Part shown: in pieces, positions 56,792 through 64,000 of the stretch | How the letters are laid out: the number at the start of each line of letters is the position of its first letter | How positions within the stretch are numbered: the stretch's first letter is position 1 | From: Thiomicrorhabdus arctica DSM 13458 | GTDB taxonomy: Bacteria; Pseudomonadota; Gammaproteobacteria; Thiomicrospirales; Thiomicrospiraceae | DNA: 64,000 nt | Direction of reading: 5' to 3' | Assembly (NCBI RefSeq): GCF_000381085.1 | Contig: NZ_KB905899.1 | Location: 744,001-808,000 of the forward strand | Notes under the pieces: generated by a model | Told to the model about the DNA's origin: nothing | The model's database searches: none | What the model saw: only the letters and a program-made list of their open reading frames with translations | Translations under genes and position numbers: made by a program

Positions 56792-58462
56792 ATGGCTCAA
56801 TTTGTTTACACAATGAACCGCGTAGGTAAAGTCGTTCCACCCAACCGCCACATTTTAAAAGACATTTCACTCTCCTTTTTCCCAGGTGCAAAAATTGGTG
56901 TCTTAGGTTTAAATGGTTCAGGTAAATCCACTTTACTTAAAATCATGGCGGGTCTTGATACAGATATAGTCGGTGAAGCCCGTCCACAGCCCGGTACCAA
57001 AATAGGCTACCTTTCACAAGAACCGCAACTGGATGAAACCAAAGATGTACGTGGCAACATTGAAGAAGCTGTGTTTGAAGTAAAAAATGCTCTCGCTGAA
57101 CTAGATGGCGTGTACGCGGCCTACGCCGAACCTGATGCGGATTTTGATGCATTAGCTAAAAAACAGGCTGAAATCGAAGACATTATCCAAGCCAAAGATG
57201 GCCACAATATTGACCGTACTTTGGACATTGCCGCTGATGCACTACGTTTACCACCATGGGATGCAGATGTCAGCACCTTATCGGGGGGTGAGCGCCGCCG
57301 TGTTGCTTTGTGCAAACTGCTCTTAGAAAAGCCTGATATGCTGTTATTAGATGAGCCAACCAACCACTTAGATGCCGAATCTATCGCATGGTTGGAACGC
57401 TTTCTACTGGACTTTCCTGGAACCGTTGTGGCGATTACGCATGACCGTTATTTCTTAGATAATGCGGCTCAATGGATTTTAGAATTAGATCGGGGTGAAG
57501 GTATCCCTTATGAAGGCAATTACTCTTCGTGGCTAGAGCAGAAAGAAAAACGCCTAGAACAAGAAGGTAAGTCCGAAGCAGCACGCATGAAAACCATCAA
57601 AGGTGAGTTGGAATGGGTTCGATCCAACGCGAAGGGGCGACACGCTAAATCTAAAGCACGTATGTCACGATTTGAAGAATTGAGTAGCCAAGAGCATCAA
57701 AAACGGAATGAAACCAATGAAATTTTCATCCCTGTAGCAGAGCGTTTGGGTGAAAAAGTGATTGAAGTCAATCACGTCTCTAAAGCTTTCGGCGACCGTC
57801 TTTTGATAGATGATTTAAATTTTAGACTGCCGCAAGGTGGAATCGTCGGCATTATCGGTGCCAATGGTGCAGGTAAATCCACGCTCTTTAAAATGCTGAC
57901 AGGTCAAGAGCAACCGACATCAGGTACCATCGAATTTGGTGAAACGGTACAACTTTCTTATGTGGACCAAAGCCGTGATGCGCTGAACGATAATAACTCA
58001 GTGTGGCAAGAAATCTCTGGTGGAGATGAAAACTTCATGGTCGGAACCACTGAGGTTAACTCTCGAGCTTATTGCGGTCGTTTTAACTTTAGAGGCGCTG
58101 ACCAGCAGAAAAAAATTGGCACCCTTTCCGGTGGAGAGCGCAACCGAGTTCACCTCGCTAAGACCTTAAGAACGGGGGGTAACCTTCTACTGTTAGATGA
58201 GCCGACCAATGATTTAGATATTGAAACACTCCGTGCATTAGAAGAGGCCCTTCTGGAGTTTGCCGGTTGTGCCGTCGTCATTTCCCATGACCGTTGGTTC
58301 TTAGACAGAATCGCGACGCATATGCTCGCGTTTGAAGGCGATTCTCATGTGGAGTGGTTTGAAGGTAATTTCACTGACTATGAAACCGATTACAAAAAAC
58401 GCAAAGGGGCGGATGCAAATCAACCTCATAGAATTAAATATAAGCCGATTTCGAAGGACTAA
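56792..58462 (+). CDS. ettA: Energy-dependent translational throttle protein EttA
   Basis: 556 aa ABC-F protein with two ATPase domains: Walker A GLNGSGKST near 40 and GANGAGKST near 355, signature motifs LSGGERRRV and LSGGERNRV, Walker B LLLDEPTNHLD and LLLDEPTNDLD. The linker between domains and the arm (EEVRSNAK-type, LEWVRSNAKGRHAKSKARM) match EttA. Gates the 70S ribosome by nucleotide state. AGGAGA precedes the ATG; two bases later the PAS-GGDEF gene follows. Confidence 0.96.
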   Translation: MAQFVYTMNRVGKVVPPNRHILKDISLSFFPGAKIGVLGLNGSGKSTLLKIMAGLDTDIVGEARPQPGTKIGYLSQEPQLDETKDVRGNIEEAVFEVKNALAELDGVYAAYAEPDADFDALAKKQAEIEDIIQAKDGHNIDRTLDIAADALRLPPWDADVSTLSGGERRRVALCKLLLEKPDMLLLDEPTNHLDAESIAWLERFLLDFPGTVVAITHDRYFLDNAAQWILELDRGEGIPYEGNYSSWLEQKEKRLEQEGKSEAARMKTIKGELEWVRSNAKGRHAKSKARMSRFEELSSQEHQKRNETNEIFIPVAERLGEKVIEVNHVSKAFGDRLLIDDLNFRLPQGGIVGIIGANGAGKSTLFKMLTGQEQPTSGTIEFGETVQLSYVDQSRDALNDNNSVWQEISGGDENFMVGTTEVNSRAYCGRFNFRGADQQKKIGTLSGGERNRVHLAKTLRTGGNLLLLDEPTNDLDIETLRALEEALLEFAGCAVVISHDRWFLDRIATHMLAFEGDSHVEWFEGNFTDYETDYKKRKGADANQPHRIKYKPISKD

Positions 58463-58464
58463 AG

Positions 58465-59376
58465 ATGACTGAATCCAATACGACTTTATCGCATTTAGAA
58501 GCTATTGCTAACGCCATGCCCGATCCAATTTTTGTGATGGGGCAAGATGGCACCTATCTTGATATTATTGGTGGGCAAGAACGTAGCTTATATGCCGATG
58601 GCTCTGGCTTAATCGGTAAAACCTACCATGACGTTTTACCGGACGGCATGGCGAATCGGTTTTTAAAGGTAGTACAAAGGTCCATTGCCTCAAACCATCT
58701 TCAAGAAATTGAATATCAATTGGCTAACAATGAAGTCGATGGGGTCACTGAAGGTCCTATGGGCGGCCAGTGGTATGAAGCACGTGTCTACCCCGTGAAA
58801 GCGGGTACCTATGATCAACCAGCAGTAATTTGGCTGGCCATCAACATTAGTAGCCGCAAACATATGGAAGAACAGATCGAACACCTCTCTTCCACGGATC
58901 CACTCACACACCTATATAACCGTGACTTCTTTCTAGGTTTAGTTGACGAAGAGCTCAATAAAGCCCGCTTAAACAACCAAGCACTCTCAATGATTAAAAT
59001 CAATTTAGACTGCTTCAAACGAATCACTGATGCTTATGGACATGAGGCAGGCGACAAAGCGATTTTAACGGCGGCACACTCTATTACAAATGTCATCAAA
59101 GAGCTTGGCTATGTAGGCCGCTTGAGTTGTGACCAGTTTATGATCGTTCTGCCTGAGGTAAAAGCGGTCGATGCATTCCGTATCGCCAAGTTGGCTCAAG
59201 AAACCATCCGTTCACAAACGATTAAGCTGGAGGATGATGTCACTACCTGCTTAACCAGCCATGCTGGAATCACAGAACTACGTGATGCAGATAAAGACAG
59301 CCAGACCTTATTTATGCGAGCCAATGAGGCCATTAAAGCCCTTGAAGGCACTCGAGAAACTGCCCGTATATTGTAA
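58465..59376 (+). CDS. PAS-GGDEF protein with degenerate active site
   Basis: 303 aa, no transmembrane segment. PAS domain (~5-130, AIANAMPDPIFVMGQDGTYL) then GGDEF fold (~140-300, DPLTHLYNRDFFLGLVDEEL). At the catalytic loop GG(D/E)EF it has RLSCDQF, so it should not make cyclic-di-GMP; the usual RxxD product-binding motif was not evident. It may bind a nucleotide or partner instead. Starts 2 nt after ettA and is co-transcribed with it and with the DsrE-like gene. Confidence 0.87.
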   Translation: MTESNTTLSHLEAIANAMPDPIFVMGQDGTYLDIIGGQERSLYADGSGLIGKTYHDVLPDGMANRFLKVVQRSIASNHLQEIEYQLANNEVDGVTEGPMGGQWYEARVYPVKAGTYDQPAVIWLAINISSRKHMEEQIEHLSSTDPLTHLYNRDFFLGLVDEELNKARLNNQALSMIKINLDCFKRITDAYGHEAGDKAILTAAHSITNVIKELGYVGRLSCDQFMIVLPEVKAVDAFRIAKLAQETIRSQTIKLEDDVTTCLTSHAGITELRDADKDSQTLFMRANEAIKALEGTRETARIL

Positions 59377-59416
59377 AATCACCCACCGGATTACCAGTAA
59401 CTCTCAAGGAGTAAAT

Positions 59417-59908
59417 ATGAAAAACACACTACAGCGTTTTGCGACAGCACTCTGCATAACGGCATTTTGTTGGCTACCATTAAATGCGACGGCGGCCGAT
59501 GAAGGGGCTAAAGTGGTTTATCATGTTGATTTTAAAGACCCTACTCGTTATTCGGCAACCTTAACCTCCATCAATAATATTCTAGACTTCTATGATTCAC
59601 AATTGATGGAAGCCGAAGTACACCTAGTGTTTGTCGGTTACGGGTTACGCTTTACCACCAATGATGCGCTGAAAGACACGCCTTATGAAGCCGACCAACA
59701 ACTGATAGAACGCCGTAACGAACTTAAAGGTCGTCTACAGTCATTAATTGCAGTTCGTGGTGTCAAAGTAGAGTTATGTGATAAAACACGTAACGAGGTC
59801 GGTTTAGCGCAATCTAAAGTCTATAAAGGCATTCAGTTCGTCCCGTCTGGCGTGGCGAAGATTGCCATTCTGCAAAGTGAAGGTTTTGCTTATTTAAAAA
59901 TTCAATAA
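59417..59908 (+). CDS. Exported DsrE-like sulfur-relay family protein
   Basis: 163 aa from the ATG at 59417 (AAGGAGTAAAT upstream; the frame runs back to 59261 inside the preceding gene). Signal peptide ends LNATAA near residue 27, then a DsrE/YchN-like fold: VVYHVDFKDPTRYSATLTSINN, VHLVFVGYGLRFTT, VKVELCDKTRNEV, FVPSGVAKIAILQSEGFAYLKI. One Cys in VELCDK sits at the usual active Cys region. Many such periplasmic proteins sit near sox genes; function not proven. soxB lies on the opposite strand 0.8 kb downstream. Confidence 0.8.
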   Translation: MKNTLQRFATALCITAFCWLPLNATAADEGAKVVYHVDFKDPTRYSATLTSINNILDFYDSQLMEAEVHLVFVGYGLRFTTNDALKDTPYEADQQLIERRNELKGRLQSLIAVRGVKVELCDKTRNEVGLAQSKVYKGIQFVPSGVAKIAILQSEGFAYLKIQ

Positions 59909-60011
59909 CATTATAAACATCGCAACCAATACAGTAGCACTCTAATACTAGACACTGTCTTTATAAATTGTATGAGTCTAGTTGAAATTTATTGATAACT
60001 GATCGAGACTC

Positions 60012-60452
60012 ATGAAACAACTACTTAGAACAACTCTTTTAACAGCATTGTTAGTCCAAAGTCCGCTCAGTAGTGCAGACGATAGCGCGATACAACTATT
60101 AAATTACCTGAATACAAACTTAAAACATTATTTACTCGACAAAGATTCTGTCATTGATGATATTCAAAGGCTTTCGACCTTTCAAAGAAATAACCAAATC
60201 ATTGTACAAGTCACTCACAATCCTAAATCCAGCTATTCTCATCTAGTGGAAGAAATAGCCCAAAGGGGCGGACGAGTGAACGGCATTAATTTTCAAAATG
60301 TTTTCACTCTTTATGTGCTTGATAATTACTGTCAGGAGCAGGCCTTTAGCACGATTATCTCTTCAGGACTAAATGAAACTGTTTTAATCCAATATCAAGA
60401 CTTAAATGGCCGTTTCATTGTTACTCATACGATTAATAACAAAATGTGCTAA
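60012..60452 (+). CDS. Small exported protein of unknown function
   Basis: 146 aa. Signal peptide (MKQLLRTTLLTALLVQSPLSSA, cut after A22), then a mixed alpha/beta region with VIDDIQRLSTFQRNNQIIVQV and two Cys (DNYCQEQ, NKMC) that could form a disulfide. Not a family I recognise. It follows the DsrE-like gene by ~100 nt on the same strand. Confidence 0.6.
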   Translation: MKQLLRTTLLTALLVQSPLSSADDSAIQLLNYLNTNLKHYLLDKDSVIDDIQRLSTFQRNNQIIVQVTHNPKSSYSHLVEEIAQRGGRVNGINFQNVFTLYVLDNYCQEQAFSTIISSGLNETVLIQYQDLNGRFIVTHTINNKMC

Positions 60453-60558
60453 ATTTAAGTCGTTACTTTGCCTTACAACGTCCCAATAAATCCGTTCACC
60501 ACATCTGCAAAGCTTTATTAAAATCACTCCAAACTAGCAATAGATTCAATTAAACCTA

Positions 60559-60568
60559 CCAGGCCTGG
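60559..60568. repeat. CCAGGCCTGG palindrome, intergenic copy before soxB terminator
   Basis: One of seven exact copies in the window; flanked here as ACCAGGCCTGGT. Others: 26542, 28327, 37685, 40385, 47936 and 50082. Confidence 0.8.
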
Positions 60569-60633
60569 TCAAAATAAAACCAATCTTTTGATTTATACTA
60601 TCGGTAAAACGATCAGTACTTTCTAAAAGACAT

Positions 60634-60665
60634 AAAAAAACCCGGCATAAGCCGGGTTCTTTTTA
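60634..60665. terminator. Bidirectional terminator between the exported protein gene and soxB
   Basis: AACCCGGC pairs with GCCGGGTT (60639-60646, 60651-60658), with seven A before and a T-rich stretch after. Confidence 0.88.
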
Positions 60666-60685
60666 AAGGTCAAACTGACTTAAAA

Positions 60686-62599
60686 TTAAGCCATTTCACC
60701 AGGGTATGCTTCGATACCTGGGTTGTTTTTAACACCTTTAAGCTTAGGATGGTTAACCTTCTTAAGCTTCATATCGTTCTTGTTACGACGTAGGTAATCA
60801 GCGGCAACATCCCACATAAGACGACCATCACCCACTGATTCAACCTGTGCCCAACCTGCGACAGAGTAAGTTTTCTTGGCATCTAATGGCGTACCATCAT
60901 CAAGACGCATATCTGAAATACGGCTACCAAGCTTACCATTCGGCTCACAAGTATAGTCCATACCACCCAAACGCACCATATCACCACCAGACTGTAGGTA
61001 TGGATCTGCCTGGAATAAGTTCTCACAGATACCTTCTAGAATATCTTTCATTTGAGCACCCGTAATTTCAGACTTATACGTTTCACCATAAGTCATAGAG
61101 GTCTGATCCATAACATGTTCCATAGTGATTGTATCACCCGCTAGAGTCGAAGTACCCCAACGAACACCCGCAGACATAGCAATTTGCGAATCATGCTCTT
61201 CACGTAAAGAGTTTACTAGGATTTGATCCCATGTCCCCATGAAGTTACCACGACGATAAAGCGTATCTTCAGCAACCGATAGCTCTTCACCCATAATCTC
61301 ACCATACGATTTACCTAGACGCTCTTTATTATAGGCACGTGAAGGGTCACGAGACTCTACAATGTTAGTGTCATATTTCTTAGTGGACAGGTGCTTGATG
61401 AAGCTATCCATCTCAGCATCCGCCGCTAGGACGTTTGAGAATACTGGTAATAAACTGTAGTTAACACCTCTTAGCTTACCGTTTTGGATATCTAAATCCA
61501 TAACACCAACGAACTTACCGTTAGAACCAGCGTTCGTTACGTGACAAACGCCACCAGCAGGTGTTTTAATTGGAGTTGTTACAGCAACACCATCGTGGGT
61601 ATGACCACCGAAGATCGCATCGATACCACTGACACGAGATGCCATCTTAAGATCGACATCCATACCATTGTGAGAAATCATGACAACAGCAGCAACCTTC
61701 TCTTCTTCACGGATTTTATCAACGGTATCTTGAAGTGCACCTTCGCGCAAACCAAATGACCAATCAGGAAAGTTAGCTTGTGGGTTAGCATTCGCAGTAC
61801 GTGGGAATGCTTGACCCACAATAGCGATACGCTCACCATTAACAATTTTAATAGTATAAGGCTTGAAAGCACGCGCTTCATCTTCAGCATAAAGACCAAC
61901 ACCGTTGTTGCGAGCAACTAAGTCACGGTAATCATCACCGAATAAAGCATCTTCTTTAATACGAACGTTTTGTGCTAGGAATTCACCTTTAAACGCGTTC
62001 AAGTTCTTGAAAACTTCTTCTTCTTTATACGTGAACTCCCAATGACCTGTCATAACATCAACACCTAAGATATTAGATGCTTCAACCATGCACATACCAC
62101 GCGTAAATAACGCAGCACCTGAACCGTGCCATAAATCGCCACCATCCATAGTCAGGGTGTTGTCAGTTCCACCAGCTTGCTCACGCAACTTGTCTAATAG
62201 TGTTTTAATATGTGCGAAACCACCCACTTTACCGTACTGTTCTGCAGCATCTTGGAAGTTTAGGTAAGAAAATGCATGCGCTAAAGGCGTGTTTTCAGCA
62301 ACACCAATTTTCTTCAATAACTTATGACCAACAACGTGAGGTAACTGACCAAATGCTGGACCCGTTCCTAAATTTACGTTCGGCTCACGGAAATAGACAG
62401 GGTTTAACTGCGCGTGAGTATCTGTAATGTGTAGTAAACGAACCTTACCTTGCATTGGTTTATTATAGATTTCTGCAGATGCTTTTGCGGCAGCAGCTTT
62501 ATCCACTCCACCAGACATTGCATTCGCAGTACCAGGCAACATACCTGCAGCTGCTGCCATTGACATTACGTGAAGAAATTCGCGACGATTTAAAGACAT
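60686..62599 (-). CDS. soxB: Thiosulfohydrolase SoxB
   Basis: 637 aa periplasmic dimanganese enzyme that removes sulfate from the SoxYZ-bound thiosulfate intermediate. A Tat leader is present (NRREFLHVMSMAAAAG, cleavage near ANA). Metal motifs follow in order: HITDTHAQLNP, DGGDLWHG, GHWEFTY (SoxB-type instead of GNHE), SHNGMDVDL and FGGHTHDG; a 5'-nucleotidase-like C-terminal domain ends the protein. No other sox genes are in the window, matching the scattered sox genes of Thiomicrospira-like bacteria. Confidence 0.97.
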   Translation of the reverse strand: MSLNRREFLHVMSMAAAAGMLPGTANAMSGGVDKAAAAKASAEIYNKPMQGKVRLLHITDTHAQLNPVYFREPNVNLGTGPAFGQLPHVVGHKLLKKIGVAENTPLAHAFSYLNFQDAAEQYGKVGGFAHIKTLLDKLREQAGGTDNTLTMDGGDLWHGSGAALFTRGMCMVEASNILGVDVMTGHWEFTYKEEEVFKNLNAFKGEFLAQNVRIKEDALFGDDYRDLVARNNGVGLYAEDEARAFKPYTIKIVNGERIAIVGQAFPRTANANPQANFPDWSFGLREGALQDTVDKIREEEKVAAVVMISHNGMDVDLKMASRVSGIDAIFGGHTHDGVAVTTPIKTPAGGVCHVTNAGSNGKFVGVMDLDIQNGKLRGVNYSLLPVFSNVLAADAEMDSFIKHLSTKKYDTNIVESRDPSRAYNKERLGKSYGEIMGEELSVAEDTLYRRGNFMGTWDQILVNSLREEHDSQIAMSAGVRWGTSTLAGDTITMEHVMDQTSMTYGETYKSEITGAQMKDILEGICENLFQADPYLQSGGDMVRLGGMDYTCEPNGKLGSRISDMRLDDGTPLDAKKTYSVAGWAQVESVGDGRLMWDVAADYLRRNKNDMKLKKVNHPKLKGVKNNPGIEAYPGEMA

Positions 62600-62767
62600 A
62601 GGTCTCTCCGTTGTTGTTAAAAATTGCCTACAAAATCCATAGGCTTTTAAAAAAGTTGTATTAATTTAATGGGTAAATAGATTAAAGTCAAATAAAGAAA
62701 ACTTGTCTATTATTAGAATTTGCTTATAACCTGGCTTTCACCCAGTCATAATTTTTGGTATTTTATT

Positions 62768-64000
62768 TTATCCAACCCACTTACGAGCATTTCTAAAAAG
62801 GCGCATCCAGGGAGCATATTCTTGCCACTCGTCAGGATGCCATGAATTCTGAACCGTTCTAAAAACACGTTCAGGATGCGGCATCATAATCGTTACTCTT
62901 CCATCCGGTGTCGTTAGGCCAGTCATACCATTCTCAGTTCCGTTTGGATTAAATGGATAGCTTTCCGTTGGCTGCCCGACAGAATCAACATAAGTTAATC
63001 CTACTAAACCGCTTACATCAGCTGCTGACCCTTTGCCGAAGTCCATACGCCCCTCGCCATGAGAAACCGCAACAGGAATACGCGTACCTTCCATGCCTTT
63101 CAATAGAATGGAAGGTGATTTTTGAATTTCTACCTGAGAAAAACGCGCTTCAAACTGTTCTGACTCATTACGCACAAATGCAGGCCAGCTTTGGGCACCA
63201 GGAATAATTTCTTTTAGATTGGACAACATTTGGCAGCCGTTACAGACTCCTAATGTAAAGGTATCTTCTCGATTGAAGAACTGCTCAAACTCGGAACGTG
63301 CTATAGCGTTAAAGAGAATAGAATTGGCCCAACCACGGCCAGCACCTAAGACATCACCGTAAGAGAAACCACCACATGCAACAAGGCCTTTAAACCCTGC
63401 AAAAGAGACTTCACCAGACAAAACATCTGTCATGTGAACGTCAATTGCATCAAAACCAGCTTGATCAAATGCAGCCGCCATCTCTAACTGACCATTAACA
63501 CCTTGCTCACGTAAGATAGCCACTTTTGGCTTATTCTTGTTAGGGAAATGAGCAGTAATATCCTCATTGAGATCAAAAGTGACAAACGGTTCAATCTGAG
63601 TATGTTCATCGTTTTGTATTGAGTCGAACTCTTGCTGCGCGCAGTTTTCATTGTCACGTAAAGCTTGCATGCGATAAGACGTTTCAGCCCACCATGACTG
63701 TAGAGATTTACGATTTTTAGACAATAAAGTATTACCATGTGCGGTGATATTGATTTGATCATCGCTTAATGGGGAGCCGATCCAATGCGAAAGGGTCGAC
63801 AGTCCATGCTCGGCTAATAAAGCTTCAACCTTTACTTTGTCATCTGCTTTTACCTGAATGACCACCCCGATCTCTTCTGCACATAATGCAGCAATTGGCT
63901 CTGCACCCAACTTGGAGACATCAACATTCAATCCACAATGACCTGCAAACGCCATCTCTAACAATGTGACCAACAGGCCACCATCCGCTCTATCGTGATA
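62768..64000 (-). CDS. purL: Phosphoribosylformylglycinamidine synthase PurL, C-terminal part
   Basis: Frame open to the window edge (first visible codons [16 protein letters not shown], a PurM-like motif), so about 410 of the ~1290 residues of a large-type PurL. The C-terminal glutaminase is complete: [37 protein letters not shown], nucleophile Cys in LGVCNGCQM, and His/Glu in [10 protein letters not shown]. Converts FGAR to FGAM in purine synthesis. The apparent start at 63973 is only an internal TTG. Confidence 0.96.
   Translation of the reverse strand, partial: YHDRADGGLLVTLLEMAFAGHCGLNVDVSKLGAEPIAALCAEEIGVVIQVKADDKVKVEALLAEHGLSTLSHWIGSPLSDDQINITAHGNTLLSKNRKSLQSWWAETSYRMQALRDNENCAQQEFDSIQNDEHTQIEPFVTFDLNEDITAHFPNKNKPKVAILREQGVNGQLEMAAAFDQAGFDAIDVHMTDVLSGEVSFAGFKGLVACGGFSYGDVLGAGRGWANSILFNAIARSEFEQFFNREDTFTLGVCNGCQMLSNLKEIIPGAQSWPAFVRNESEQFEARFSQVEIQKSPSILLKGMEGTRIPVAVSHGEGRMDFGKGSAADVSGLVGLTYVDSVGQPTESYPFNPNGTENGMTGLTTPDGRVTIMMPHPERVFRTVQNSWHPDEWQEYAPWMRLFRNARKWVG

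Overview
This 64 kb AT-rich window looks like chromosome of a gammaproteobacterial sulfur oxidiser. The evidence is a Tat-exported thiosulfohydrolase SoxB, a gammaproteobacterial-style tol-pal/ruvABC/rib-nusB gene order, and protein sequences that read closest to the Thiomicrospira/Hydrogenovibrio/Thiomicrorhabdus group. That genus placement is inference; no search was run. Both ends cut a gene: a Slt-type lytic transglycosylase on the left and the C-terminal half of purL on the right.

Layout. 0-9.3 kb is housekeeping: slt, cysS, two cyclophilins, lpxH, a dicarboxylate/amino-acid symporter, a rhodanese, pgpA and argG. 9.3-19.8 kb is different: small genes separated by long, very AT-rich spacers. 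It holds a YqjD/YqjE/YqjK-like trio, DUF1328, a PRC-barrel protein, a PLDc_N miniprotein, a Crp/Fnr regulator, CsbD, a secreted protein with four tandem PRC-barrel units, and an MscS channel with a BON domain. Fragments that look like a decayed transposase and a second decayed MscS gene lie between them. I read it as an envelope-stress accessory region and the best candidate for an undescribed module. 19.8-25.7 kb holds psd-glnB and an opposing operon of a small membrane protein, a DtxR-type regulator and ntrB-ntrC. 25.7-30.4 kb holds small conserved genes (a Rossmann protein, a YebC/YeeN homologue, YaeQ, DUF2986, DUF1456) and two tRNA-Lys genes.

30.6-42.1 kb is a long minus-strand block, aspS-nadA-ruvC-ruvA-ruvB-tolQ-tolR-tolA-tolB-pal-cpoB-queC, joining translation, NAD synthesis, Holliday-junction processing and envelope constriction. 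42.3-49.2 kb holds DUF502, a CBS protein, a 2-Cys peroxiredoxin, ispA, queD, pilD, DUF3579 and aroG. 49.3-56.6 kb is the classic minus-strand glyA, nrdR, ribD-ribE-ribB(X)-ribH-nusB, thiL series; the GTP cyclohydrolase II half of its RibBA has lost its zinc ligands. 56.8-60.5 kb holds ettA, a PAS-GGDEF protein with a degenerate active site, a periplasmic DsrE-like protein and an unknown exported protein. These face soxB and partial purL on the other strand.

A 10-bp palindrome, CCAGGCCTGG, occurs seven times between 26.5 and 60.6 kb, inside genes and between them, plus one variant forming a terminator. This is far more than expected by chance and is the most striking small-scale signal. Several small genes (DUF1328, PLDc_N, DUF2986) were found by direct reading. 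No CRISPR array, rRNA gene, intact insertion sequence or prophage was seen.
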